DNA of 64,000 nt from Paraburkholderia youngii. GTDB lineage: Bacteria > Pseudomonadota > Gammaproteobacteria > Burkholderiales > Burkholderiaceae. The stretch lies in the NCBI RefSeq assembly GCF_013366925.1, contig NZ_JAALDK010000001.1, forward strand, positions 5,516,001-5,580,000. Reading direction: 5' to 3'. Below, in pieces: positions 43,063 through 51,804 of this stretch. How positions within the stretch are numbered: position 1 is the first letter of the stretch; each line of letters begins with the position of its first letter. The notes under the pieces were generated by a model that did no database searches, was not told the DNA's origin, and was given only the letters and a program-made list of their open reading frames with translations. The position numbers and the translations under genes are program-made.

Positions 43063-43274
43063 GTGACCTGTTGAACGTCTCTGCGCAAACAGCACAAAAA
43101 ATGGCGAAATTTGAAACCGGCTATAGGAGCCAACTTCATGAAGAAGACGCCTACGCTTGCGCGGAAGTGGTTCAGGCCTACTGGCGCAATCCTGGTGATC
43201 CTCTCGTTCGCAATCCCGGTACATGCACAGCCCAGTACGTCGACGCCCACAGGACCGTCAGCGCCAGAAACTGA
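43059..43274 (+). pseudogene. Orphan effector tail (duplicate of the VgrG C-terminus)
   Basis: Seventy-one codons matching the last 71 residues of the VgrG effector at about 82 percent by hand count, including FETGYRSQLHEEDAYACAEV. The frame is open from a TTG that overlaps the first immunity stop (TTGA) to a stop at 43274. It lacks the HExxH motif and so cannot be active alone. It may be an untranslated relic of the duplication, or a cassette that can recombine onto vgrG. The frame has stayed open, partly because it overlaps the second immunity gene's signal-peptide codons. Confidence 0.7.
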
Positions 43275-43890
43275 GACGAGGGACACTGTGACCGACGAGC
43301 AGCGCGACATGGCCTTCAGAATATTGACCACGGCAATAGCGATCCTGCGGGACGACCAGCCCTTCGATCCCGCACATACGATATTCGGCCGCATTCTTGC
43401 GGCGCGGCCTGAGCGCGGTGTGGTGGGTGTTACGGAGTATTCCTTCGTGAATCGGGTCTTGCCGGATACGCAAATCATCGTAGTTGCGATACCCGATCCG
43501 CTCGACCCCTCCCCCGACCGCGCAAAAGTGAAGCAAGTCGCGACGCACTTCACGATCCGCTTCAGTCCACTATTGACCGACGTTAACCGCTCGACACTGG
43601 AAGATCTCCTCCAGGTCGATATCGGTTACTGGATCGACGGCAATGGCGAGAGGCGGCCCGGCAACGATATGGGAACAGTACCGCCGCAGGTTCGTCTGCA
43701 TCACTATCGCTATCGTGCCTCAGACCTGCCAACCAGCCGATTTCCGGTGGACGTCGAGTTTGCTTTCGGGGACCCCGACCCAAAGGACTCGGCGCCTGAC
43801 GAATCCAAAACGCCGGTCCTGATGGACGTTCATCTTGATCGCGACTATTCCGCGCTGCGACCGCACCACCGTGAACAGAATCCGTCGTGA
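43138..43890 (+). CDS. Putative periplasmic immunity protein, copy 2
   Basis: A 250-residue paralogue of the preceding immunity protein, about 80 percent identical over the full length without gaps (hand count, about 49 differences). The signal peptide is conserved (ILVILSFAIPVHAQ). Differences cluster after the signal cleavage site and in the segment around FVNRVLPDTQIIVVAIPDPL. The ATG at 43138 corresponds to copy 1 and has the same AGGAG site inside the orphan effector tail. It may protect against a variant effector carried by related strains. The last gene of the island. Confidence 0.85.
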   Translation: MKKTPTLARKWFRPTGAILVILSFAIPVHAQPSTSTPTGPSAPETETRDTVTDEQRDMAFRILTTAIAILRDDQPFDPAHTIFGRILAARPERGVVGVTEYSFVNRVLPDTQIIVVAIPDPLDPSPDRAKVKQVATHFTIRFSPLLTDVNRSTLEDLLQVDIGYWIDGNGERRPGNDMGTVPPQVRLHHYRYRASDLPTSRFPVDVEFAFGDPDPKDSAPDESKTPVLMDVHLDRDYSALRPHHREQNPS

Positions 43891-44031
43891 ACAGCTGGTG
43901 GCAAAGGGTGTCGCCCGATGACGAAGAACAGGAGTGAACTGGCGCGGCCCCATACCGTTTTCACAGGCATTTCAAAAGCAAACGCCAGGCACAAACCCGT
44001 TCCCCGGTGAATCTAGCCTCAGCTCCGAAAA

Positions 44032-45828
44032 CTATCCCTCCCCAACCGTCTCGACATAGTTATCAACCGCGCTACTGACCGTCGGATGAAAACACGCATC
44101 GCCGATCAGATCGGTCAGCTCGAAGCGCCTGAGCTTGTCGCGAACCGGATCTTTCATCTCCGCAAAGTGCAGTGCAATCCCGCGCTCGTCGAGCGAGCGC
44201 GTCAGCTCCCGCAGCATGTCGGCCGAGGTGACGTCCACGCTCGTCACCGGTTCGGCCGCCACCACCACGCGCTTGACGGGTGCCGGCGATTCGGCGACGG
44301 CTTCGAGCAGGCGCTCCTGAAACTGCTCGGCATTCGCAAAGAACAGCGGTGCATCCCAGCGAAACAGCACGAGTCCGGGGATTCGCTCCGCGTGCGGATA
44401 ACGCTCCAGGTCGTGATAGCCGCGCAAACCCTCGACGCGACCGAGCACCGCGTAGTGTGGTCGCCAGCCGTCCCACAGAAACTCGATAATCGCGATCACC
44501 ACCGCGAAGCCGATGCCTGGAATCGCGCCGAACACCGCGACGCCGGCAAAGCAGGCCATCGACAGCCAGAACTCCCATTGCTGGATGCGGAAAATCCGCT
44601 TCAGGTCCGTGATCTCGAACAGGCCGATCGCCGCCGCGATGACAACCGCGGCGAGCGCGCTGTTGGGCAGGTAGTGCATCAGGTTGGGCGCGACCAGCAG
44701 CAGCGCCGAGACCGCCAGCGCGCCGACGACGCCCGTCAGTTGCGTCTTCGCGCCCGCCGCCTCGGCGACCGGCGTGCGCGACGAACTGCTGCTGATCGGG
44801 AAACCGTGGAACAGGCCGGCCGCGAGATTGGCCACGCCGAGCCCGACCATCTCCTGATTGGGGTCGACGCGGCTGCGAAAACGTGCCGCGAAAGTCCGCG
44901 ACAGCACGCTGGTATCCGCGAACGAAATCAGCGCGACCGCGCAGCCGCCGAGCAGTATCTTCACCAGATCGGCGTCGGTGAGCCATGGTAGCGCAAAGGT
45001 CGGCAGGCCTTGAGGGATCTTGCCGAGCACTCTCACGCCGACGCTATCGAGGTGCAATGCGCTCACGCATAACGTCGCGACGATCACGGCGATCAGGATG
45101 CCCGGCAGTTTCTCGAAGCGCTTGAGAAACAGGATCAGCACGAGGCTTCCCGCGCCCACCGCGAAGCTGTACCAGTTGGATTTGCCATCGGCGATGGCCT
45201 GCACGAGGCTCACGATGTCCCGCAATGGCCCGCGCTCTTCGATCGAAATGGCAAACAATTTGGGTAACTGACTGATCAGCACCGCGAGCGCGATGCCGTT
45301 CATATAGCCGTATCGAATGGGCTTAGACAGCAATTCTGTGATGAATCCCAGCCGCAGCAAGCCCATCACGATACAGAACACGCCGGACACGATCGCCATC
45401 ATGCTGGCCGCCGCAATCGCGCGCGACGGGTCGCCCGCCGCCACTTGCACGACGACCGCCAGAATCGGAGCCGCAAGCGCGGAGTCGGGGCCGAGCACGA
45501 GAATCCGGCTCGGGCCGAACAGCGCGTACGCCAACAACGGGACGATCGTCGCGTAGAGGCCGAACACGCCGGGGACCCCCGATGCCTCCGCGTAAGCGAT
45601 GCCGACTGGTACCAGCATCGTGGTCAGTACCAGTCCGGCCGTCAGATCGCTCGGCAGCCAGCTCAAGCGGTACGCCTTGAGCACCGTCAGTCCCGGCAAC
45701 CAGCGCATCCAGCGGTGCGCGCTGCTTGCAGTGGTCTGCTCTTTGTGAGGAACTGGCCTGTCCGCTTCCATTTTTGGAATGTTCGCAGTCGAGGACGCCG
45801 CGCCACGGATTGTGGGCGGCCCTGTCAT
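44032..45828 (-). CDS. SulP-family anion transporter with STAS domain
   Basis: A 598-residue inner-membrane transporter. The SulP membrane domain (about 50-440) includes GLVLTTMLVPVGIAYAEASG, VFGLYATIVPLLAYALFGPS and the PISSSSSRTPVAEAAGA motif. A C-terminal STAS domain (about 470-585) contains VVVAAEPVTSVDVTSADML. It imports sulfate or another inorganic or organic anion; bicarbonate and dicarboxylates are also known in the family. The start is uncertain: 45828 gives the longest product, and MEADRP about 57 nt further in is also possible, with no clear ribosome site for either. It borders the VgrG island on the right. Confidence 0.9.
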   Translation of the reverse strand: MTGPPTIRGAASSTANIPKMEADRPVPHKEQTTASSAHRWMRWLPGLTVLKAYRLSWLPSDLTAGLVLTTMLVPVGIAYAEASGVPGVFGLYATIVPLLAYALFGPSRILVLGPDSALAAPILAVVVQVAAGDPSRAIAAASMMAIVSGVFCIVMGLLRLGFITELLSKPIRYGYMNGIALAVLISQLPKLFAISIEERGPLRDIVSLVQAIADGKSNWYSFAVGAGSLVLILFLKRFEKLPGILIAVIVATLCVSALHLDSVGVRVLGKIPQGLPTFALPWLTDADLVKILLGGCAVALISFADTSVLSRTFAARFRSRVDPNQEMVGLGVANLAAGLFHGFPISSSSSRTPVAEAAGAKTQLTGVVGALAVSALLLVAPNLMHYLPNSALAAVVIAAAIGLFEITDLKRIFRIQQWEFWLSMACFAGVAVFGAIPGIGFAVVIAIIEFLWDGWRPHYAVLGRVEGLRGYHDLERYPHAERIPGLVLFRWDAPLFFANAEQFQERLLEAVAESPAPVKRVVVAAEPVTSVDVTSADMLRELTRSLDERGIALHFAEMKDPVRDKLRRFELTDLIGDACFHPTVSSAVDNYVETVGEG

Positions 45829-45885
45829 TCGTAGGATAGTCCAGACCTTTCATCGGCGACAGGGAGGAGGCACACCGATTGCGTA

Positions 45886-46935
45886 TCAAGGCCGTTTGCG
45901 CCTCAGCAGCCACCCGACGCCCCCTGCCAGCGCCAGCACCGCCGCGCCATACACCGCGTTGCGATGCCGATCGGTAAACAGCTCCCAGCAGTACGCGCGC
46001 GCTTCATCGTCAAAGCGGCCATGCGCGGTGTAGTGGCCGGGCACCGGCTCGTAGAGATTCGCGGGCGCATCGGCGGGCAATGGTTCATCGGTCAGTTGCC
46101 CGTCGTAACCCGCACGCGCGAGATAGTGGTCGAGCAGCGTCGGCGCGATCCGGTTCGCGAGGATCGCCTTGACCGTCGACCACCCGACCCACACCTGCCG
46201 CCGCCGATGAGTGGCCGCAAAGTAGATCGCCCGCGCCGCCACTTCCGGCTGAAATACCGGCGCCACCGGCCGCGCCCTGCGCCCCGTGCGATTGAGCGCC
46301 CAGTCGAATTGCGGGGTATTGACCGCGGGCAGATCGACCATCGTCAGATGGATATCGACCTCGTCGTGCAGCAACTCGGAACGCAATGAATCGGTAAAGC
46401 CGCGCACAGCGAACTTCGCGCCGCAATAGATCGACTGCAACGGCACCGACCGGTACCCGAGCGCCGAGCCGACATTGACGATCGTCCCGTGCCGGCGCGC
46501 GCGCATCACGGGGAGCGCCGCCAGCATGCCGTTGACCTGCCCCAGATAGGTCACCTGCGTGCCGCGTTCGACATCGCGCGCACTGAGCGCGGACACCGGC
46601 GCAAACGCGGTCGCCATCGCGACGTTGACCCACACGTCGATGCCGCCCAGCTCGCGATTTACGCGCTGCGCGGCACGCTCGATCGCATCTGCATCGGCGA
46701 CGTCGGCGGGCAACGCGAGTGCGCGCACGCCATAGGTCGCGGCGATCTCCTCGGCGGCACGCGCGAGCCGTCGCGGCTCGCGCGCGATCAGCCCAACGTC
46801 ATAGCCCTGCCGCGCGAACTCGGACGCGGTGGCGCGCCCCACGCCGGCACTTGCCCCTGTAATGACGACGACGCCCTCGCGCTCGACGTCGCCGCTGCGG
46901 GTGTCGGTTTGCACCGTCATAGCGTCGCTGGCCAC
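45886..46935 (-). CDS. SDR oxidoreductase with C-terminal membrane anchor
   Basis: About 349 residues. A Rossmann fold with TGASAGVG and the catalytic set Ser157, Tyr170 and Lys174 (YCGAKFA) is followed by about 110 extra residues and a C-terminal helix (AVYGAAVLALAGGVGWLL) with a basic end, so it is probably membrane-tethered. The usual NNAG motif reads NVAM here. GGGAGG lies eight bases before a GTG at 46935, which I take as the start; an ATG at codon 6 is the alternative. Members of this extended-SDR group are uncharacterised. Transcribed alone. Confidence 0.85.
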   Translation of the reverse strand: MASDAMTVQTDTRSGDVEREGVVVITGASAGVGRATASEFARQGYDVGLIAREPRRLARAAEEIAATYGVRALALPADVADADAIERAAQRVNRELGGIDVWVNVAMATAFAPVSALSARDVERGTQVTYLGQVNGMLAALPVMRARRHGTIVNVGSALGYRSVPLQSIYCGAKFAVRGFTDSLRSELLHDEVDIHLTMVDLPAVNTPQFDWALNRTGRRARPVAPVFQPEVAARAIYFAATHRRRQVWVGWSTVKAILANRIAPTLLDHYLARAGYDGQLTDEPLPADAPANLYEPVPGHYTAHGRFDDEARAYCWELFTDRHRNAVYGAAVLALAGGVGWLLRRKRP

Positions 46936-47026
46936 TTTGAACACCTCCCAGGTTGCGCATCCAGTGAGGTGTGAAGCAAAGCGCAGTCCCGCCGATTCGA
47001 GGCGGACAGAGGCGCCGTAAAAACAA

Positions 47027-47053
47027 ATGGCCGCAGCGCGAGGCTGCGGCCAT
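47027..47053 (-). terminator. Terminator of the hemC-hemDX-hemY operon
   Basis: An 11-bp perfect stem, ATGGCCGCAGC (47027-47037) with GCTGCGGCCAT (47043-47053), around a five-base loop. The minus strand continues TTTGTTTTTAC, a good U-run, just after the hemY stop. Confidence 0.88.
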
Positions 47054-47078
47054 CCGGTAGCGGCTAAAGAGGCTTAAC

Positions 47079-48269
47079 TCACGTCACGTTCATCGCCAAC
47101 GCACTCTCGCGATAGTGCTCGCTCGCCTTGTCGGTGTCTCCAAGCTGCTCGTGCAGACGCGCGAGCGCGCGATGCGAACGGATCTTCAGCGTCTCGTTGT
47201 CGGCGAGCTTCAGCGCGCGTTCGAGGAACGACTGCGCCTTGCCCCACAACTGCTGATGCAGGCACAGACGCCCCAGCGCGAACATCAGGTCCGCGTCTTC
47301 CGGCCGATCCTTCTGCCACGCCTCGGCCTTCTGGATGAGCGGCAACGCATCGCCGCCGGCCGTGTCCGGATAGCGGCGCAACAGGCGCGCATCCCAGTTC
47401 TGCGCAAGCGCTTCCTCGACGATCTTGCGCGCCTCCTGCGGACGATTCAGCGCAACCAGCAGTTCGGCGGCGGTATCGGCGAGGCGCGGCGAATGACGCT
47501 CGGTCGCCGACAGCGAATGCCACAATTCGAGCAGCGCCTCAGCGTTGTGGCGACGGTCGCGCAGCAAATTTTCCGCCGCCAGCTGACGCAGCCGCACCGC
47601 GACCGCCGGATGGATCGCCTCGCGCTTCTCCAGCGTCTTGACGAGCTTCAGCACTTCGCCCCAGTTCTTCAATTGCTGCTGCGCACGCAGCATGATCTGC
47701 TGCGCGTGGATGCGCCGCGCCCCTTGCGATTGCATCTCGGTCAGCGCATGGAGCGCGCCGTCGGCGTCGCGGCCGTCGGCGCGCATGTCGGCGGTGGCCA
47801 TCAGGCGCGCGTCCTGCCACTCGGCTTCGTCGATCTGCGCGAGCCATTCGTCGCGCCGTCCGTACTCATGCATGCGATGCGCGGCGGTCGCCGCGATCAA
47901 ACCGGCCGCGCCCTTGTTGTCGCCATTCGTGAGCGCGTCCTTGGCAGCCTTTTCCGCGCGCGAGAAACGTCCCGCGTACAGGTTGCCGATCGCGTCGCGC
48001 AACGCCGCGTGCGCCTTCGCGACACGCGCGCGCGCCCGGTACGCGGCGACGCGCTGCGGCATGCGCCAGATATTGCGGATAATGCGCAACAGCGCGTAGA
48101 GCAGGATGAACAGCACCACCAGCCCGACGATGAACAGATTCAGCGACATGTCGACGCGGTACGGCGGATAGATCAGCAGCACCTGCCCCGCGTCGAAGCG
48201 CCCGCCCACCGCGAGCATGACCGCGACGGCGAACAGCGCCGCGAGCCATAGAAGTCCCCGGATCGCCAT
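47079..48269 (-). CDS. hemY: HemY protein of heme biosynthesis operon
   Basis: A 396-residue inner-membrane protein: two N-terminal helices (residues about 4-22 and 44-64) and a long cytoplasmic TPR-like helical region (about 100-390) with repeats such as HALTEMQSQGARRIHAQQIM and KAQSFLERALKLADNETL. The family is conserved in proteobacterial hem operons; its exact role in heme synthesis is not established, and it is not the protoporphyrinogen oxidase that shares the name in Gram-positives. It is the last gene of the operon, two bases after hemDX. Confidence 0.92.
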   Translation of the reverse strand: MAIRGLLWLAALFAVAVMLAVGGRFDAGQVLLIYPPYRVDMSLNLFIVGLVVLFILLYALLRIIRNIWRMPQRVAAYRARARVAKAHAALRDAIGNLYAGRFSRAEKAAKDALTNGDNKGAAGLIAATAAHRMHEYGRRDEWLAQIDEAEWQDARLMATADMRADGRDADGALHALTEMQSQGARRIHAQQIMLRAQQQLKNWGEVLKLVKTLEKREAIHPAVAVRLRQLAAENLLRDRRHNAEALLELWHSLSATERHSPRLADTAAELLVALNRPQEARKIVEEALAQNWDARLLRRYPDTAGGDALPLIQKAEAWQKDRPEDADLMFALGRLCLHQQLWGKAQSFLERALKLADNETLKIRSHRALARLHEQLGDTDKASEHYRESALAMNVT

Positions 48270-48271
48270 GA

Positions 48272-50263
48272 TTAACCCCGGTTCCGGTATTGATTGACGG
48301 CCTGCAGGCTCGTATCGAGGTTCGGCAGCTCGACCGCAGCCGAACCGGCGTCCACCTGCTTGACGAGATCAATGACCATCTGCGTGTCTTTCGATGAAGT
48401 GTCGAAGTAGCGCGTCAACGCGGACTGCGCCGCCTGCAAGTCGGACTTCAGCGTGGTCTGGTTGCGCGACAGCAGCGCGAGACGCGCCGATAGCAGACGC
48501 AGCTTCAGGTTCTGGCGCACGAAGTAGCCTTGATCCGGCGTGACTAGCATCGCGTCCGCGTTATCGATACGGCGCACCTGCACGAGGCTCGACAGCTGTT
48601 CGCCGATGCCGTGCGTGACCTCGTCGATCCACACTTCCCAGCGCGGCTTGCCGGTGGCCGCCGCCACCTTCGCGGTGTCGGCCCACGTGGCCGCGTGCGG
48701 CGTGGCACGCGGAATCGGTGCTTCACCCGACAGCGGCAGGCCGCTCACGTGATCGATCGCGTTGTCGAGTTTGATCGCGAGGCCGGTCAGATCGGTGGAC
48801 GGTGCGGCCTTCAGCTTGTCGATGTCTTGCGCGATCGCCTTGCGCACGGCGAGCGCCTGCGGGCTATCGGACGCCGCGAGGCGCGTATCGGCGCTTTGCA
48901 ATGCGAACAGCGCGAGCTGGGTATTGCCGGTCAGCTGCAACTGCTGGCTGGCCGCCGACAGCATCTGCCCGACTTCGGCGAGCGTCCAGTCGTCGCGATT
49001 GCGCGCGAGATCCGCGTACTGCTGTTGCAGCGCCTGCTGCGCGGCCTGCGCATCGGCAAGCTTGCCTTCGAGCTGCGCGACCTGCGCGTCCGATTGATGC
49101 ACGGTGGCGAGCGCCTGGTCGATCTTGATGCGCAGCTCGTTGGTCTGCGTGTCGTTGGCCTGCTGACGCTGCGCGAGCTCCTGCTCGGTGCGCACCAGCT
49201 TGCGGTTCATCGCGAAGCCGCCCACGCCCACCGCGCATGCGATCACCACGATGACAAGCCACAGCAGCGGTCCGCTCGTGCTGCGGCGCTTTTGCGCTTC
49301 GTACGGCGTGAAGGGTTGATTCGGCGGCAAGGCGGCGCTTGCCGGCGGCTGAGGTGAGGCGTTCGTGGATGCGTTCGTTTCAGTCATGCGTGGTTGAGCC
49401 GGGTTGGACGATACCGGTTGGACGACGGGAGGCACGGCGGCCGCGGCCACGAGGGCGCGGACTATGCGCTCGTCGCCCGCGCCGGACACCGTAATCCTAT
49501 CAAAACCCAATGCCCGCGCGGTCTGCGCGATGCGGGGATGCGGCGTGACGAGCGGCGCGTGTTTGAGCTGCTCGATCTCGCCGGCGGTTAGATGATCGTG
49601 CGCGAGTTCCTGCAGATTGCGTACGCCTTCGGAGCTGGTCAGAAGCCATGCGTGCGGCGCGCCCGCGAGCAGTTCGTGCACGCGCGCCCAGGCGCCGATC
49701 GACGGCTCCGGCACGATGCGCCGGTACGCGGCGACCGTGTCGACTTCGGCGCCAGCTTCACGCAGGCGCTCGCTGAGCCATTCGCGGCCGCCGTCACCGC
49801 GCACGATCAGCACGCGCTTGCCTTCGAGGCCCGCGGCGCCGAGTTGCGCCTCGATCGCCGCAAACAGGCCCTCGGAGTCGAAGCTCGTCGATTCGTCGTC
49901 GGCACCCGCCGCGGGGCTGATCACGCGATGCTCCGGCGCGCTGACGCCGTGGCGCGCGAGCGCATGCACGCTGCCCGGACCGACCACGCCGACCGGCAGC
50001 GCGTGCGGCCAGATATCGTGATGGCGCGCGAACGCGTGATCGACCGCGTTCGGCGACACGAACACGACCAGCGCGTAGCGTTCGAGTGACGCGAGCGCGG
50101 CGCACAACGGCGCGTCGTCGATGACGGGCGCGATGTCGATCAGCGGAAAGTCGAGCGACGCGAGTCCGGCTGCTTCGAGCCGTTCGACGAGTTCGCTCGA
50201 CTGGCCGGCCGGCCGCGTGATCACGACCGTGAACGGCGCCTTCCCGGGCGTGCCGGCGGCCAT
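48272..50263 (-). CDS. hemDX: Fused uroporphyrinogen-III synthase and HemX membrane protein
   Basis: A 663-residue fusion. Residues ~8-265 are uroporphyrinogen-III synthase (FTVVITRPAGQSSELVERLE, VGPGSVHALARHGV, AWLLTSSEGVRNL), which closes the tetrapyrrole ring. After a low-complexity linker come one membrane helix (GPLLWLVIVVIACAVGVGGF) and a HemX coiled-coil and helical domain (about 310-663). The stretch annotated as a methyltransferase in some HemX entries has no visible SAM site here. The start overlaps the hemC stop by one base (TGATG), so translation is coupled. The fusion is known in Burkholderia. Confidence 0.93.
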   Translation of the reverse strand: MAAGTPGKAPFTVVITRPAGQSSELVERLEAAGLASLDFPLIDIAPVIDDAPLCAALASLERYALVVFVSPNAVDHAFARHHDIWPHALPVGVVGPGSVHALARHGVSAPEHRVISPAAGADDESTSFDSEGLFAAIEAQLGAAGLEGKRVLIVRGDGGREWLSERLREAGAEVDTVAAYRRIVPEPSIGAWARVHELLAGAPHAWLLTSSEGVRNLQELAHDHLTAGEIEQLKHAPLVTPHPRIAQTARALGFDRITVSGAGDERIVRALVAAAAVPPVVQPVSSNPAQPRMTETNASTNASPQPPASAALPPNQPFTPYEAQKRRSTSGPLLWLVIVVIACAVGVGGFAMNRKLVRTEQELAQRQQANDTQTNELRIKIDQALATVHQSDAQVAQLEGKLADAQAAQQALQQQYADLARNRDDWTLAEVGQMLSAASQQLQLTGNTQLALFALQSADTRLAASDSPQALAVRKAIAQDIDKLKAAPSTDLTGLAIKLDNAIDHVSGLPLSGEAPIPRATPHAATWADTAKVAAATGKPRWEVWIDEVTHGIGEQLSSLVQVRRIDNADAMLVTPDQGYFVRQNLKLRLLSARLALLSRNQTTLKSDLQAAQSALTRYFDTSSKDTQMVIDLVKQVDAGSAAVELPNLDTSLQAVNQYRNRG

Positions 50264-51261
50264 CACTCGCTGGCCGCCGCGCCGGGCGCGGCCGCGGGAC
50301 CGCTCGCGGTGCTGAGCGCGCGGACGATCTCGAGCGCGCCTTGGTGCGCGAGCGACTGCGCCACTTCCTCGCCGAGCGCGAGCGCGCGTTCGATGGTGGG
50401 CGCCGGCGCCGACGCCTGCGCGCTCAGTACGCGCTGGCCGTCCGGCGTCGCGACGATGCCGCGCAGATGCAGCGCGCCGTCGCCCCACGTTGCGTAGGCG
50501 GCGAGCGGCACCTCGCAGCTGCCGCCGAGCGCGCGCGACACCATCCGCTCCGCTTCGACGGCCGCCGCCGTGTGCTGATGATGCAGCGGCGCGAGCCATG
50601 CGGCGAGGTCCGCGCGATCGGCGCGAATCTCGATGCCGAGCGCGCCTTGGCCCGCCGCGGGCAGACTATCCTCGGGATCGAGCAGCGCGCGGATGCGCTC
50701 GGCGAGACCGAGACGCTTCAGCCCTGCCGCGGCCAGAATGATCGCCGCGTAGTCGCCGCGATCGAGCTTGGCGAGTCGGGTATCGAGATTGCCGCGCAAC
50801 GGCCGCACGTCGAGATGCGGATAGCGCATGCGCAGCATCGCTTCACGGCGCAGGCTCGAGGTGCCGACCACGGCACCGGCCGGCAGCGCGGCGAGCGAGT
50901 CGTACTGATTTGACACGAGCGCGTCGCGCGGGTCCTCGCGCTCCATGATGGTGGATAGCGCGAAACCGGCGGGCAACTCCATCGGCACGTCTTTCAGCGA
51001 ATGCACCGCAAGGTCGGCGCGGCCATCGGCGAGCGCGGCTTCGAGCTCTTTCACGAAGAGCCCCTTACCACCAACCTTCGACAGCGTGCGATCGAGAATC
51101 TGATCACCACGTGTCGTCATTCCGAGGATTTTTACGTCACAAGATGGATATAATTTGTGCAGCGCACATCGCACGTGCTCGGCTTGCCACATGGCAAGGC
51201 GGCTCTCTCGCGACGCAATGACAAGCGTGTGGGGTGGCGTGGAAAACGTCTCGGTGTTCAT
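50263..51261 (-). CDS. hemC: Porphobilinogen deaminase (hydroxymethylbilane synthase)
   Basis: A 332-residue cytoplasmic enzyme joining four porphobilinogens into hydroxymethylbilane. Recognised by [43 protein letters not shown] and the dipyrromethane cofactor attachment Cys249 in [13 protein letters not shown]. The start MNTETFS at 51261 is preferred to a long upstream reading because family members begin there. It is the first gene of the hemC-hemDX-hemY operon, divergent from ppc across about 540 bp. The last ~15 residues are an Ala/Gly/Pro-rich tail. Confidence 0.95.
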   Translation of the reverse strand: MNTETFSTPPHTLVIASRESRLAMWQAEHVRCALHKLYPSCDVKILGMTTRGDQILDRTLSKVGGKGLFVKELEAALADGRADLAVHSLKDVPMELPAGFALSTIMEREDPRDALVSNQYDSLAALPAGAVVGTSSLRREAMLRMRYPHLDVRPLRGNLDTRLAKLDRGDYAAIILAAAGLKRLGLAERIRALLDPEDSLPAAGQGALGIEIRADRADLAAWLAPLHHQHTAAAVEAERMVSRALGGSCEVPLAAYATWGDGALHLRGIVATPDGQRVLSAQASAPAPTIERALALGEEVAQSLAHQGALEIVRALSTASGPAAAPGAAASE

Positions 51262-51668
51262 TAGCTTGCTGCTTGATGTCGGGATCGAATAACAATCAAT
51301 GTTAGCACGCGCCCTTTTTTGTGCCCTTGGGTTCCAAGGCACCGCAGGGCGCTGTGCGCAAGCGGTATCGACGGAGGAGACGGGCTCCGCGCCGCGCGCG
51401 AAGGCCCCCATTCAGCGTTGTCACGCACGGTCGTTCGCGCGCCGCGCGGCGGCATGCGGGATGATGCAATGCGGCGAACACGCTGCGGCAATGCGTGCCG
51501 CGTGTTCAGTCTCTTCGCGGGCTGGCAGCCCGTGGCTCCCTTCTCCCTCGTCGGCGTCGCGCGATCGGCAGCGCTTGCGTGGTTCCTCGCACGCGGTGCG
51601 GCACGCGCGGCTCGATTGGTAGCGGGTCGGCAGTCGCCGTTTGCAGTCCGCCGTCTCAGGTCTTTATT
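51262..51668. other. Intergenic region between hemC and ppc, no gene supported
   Basis: About 400 bp upstream of the ppc leader repeats, which with them make a 540-bp divergent control region. Short open frames on both strands lack ribosome sites and motifs. Both promoters should be here; I could not identify either with confidence. Confidence 0.45.
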
Positions 51669-51763
51669 GCAGTCGCATTAGCAGTCTGTCTTGCAGTCCG
51701 TTGCGCAGTCCCTGTTGCACGCAGTTCACGTTGTACTTGCTGGTTGCAGTTCGCAGTCGCAGT
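51630..51763 (+). repeat. Array of GCAGT motifs, partly a 12-bp tandem repeat, in the ppc leader
   Basis: GCAGT occurs ten times in about 134 bp (51630, 51643, 51669, 51681, 51693, 51705, 51721, 51746, 51753, 51759). Four copies, 51669-51705, are spaced exactly 12 bp, and a degenerate fifth (GCACG) sits at 51717. The array lies just upstream of the ppc start and is probably transcribed as leader. Confidence 0.8.
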
Positions 51764-51804
51764 TCATCAATCAACAGACCCTGGCTTCCCCGAGGAAACT
51801 CATC

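Larger units (their letters stand above)
42235..43890 (+). repeat. 828-bp tandem duplication: effector 3' end plus immunity gene
   Basis: Two collinear, diverged copies: 42235-43062 and 43063-43890. Each holds the last ~70 codons of the effector (from GTGACCTG onward) and a complete 250-codon immunity-type gene. The first copy ends exactly at the first immunity stop codon and the second copy ends exactly at the second. No gaps are needed to align the encoded proteins. The unit length is the same (828) at the effector segment, the immunity start codons and the stop codons. Confidence 0.92.

Noticed and set aside
37944..43890. Possible insertion sequence at the VgrG island borders
   Set aside because: No transposase frame, no terminal inverted repeats and no target duplication were found; recombination without an IS is equally likely.
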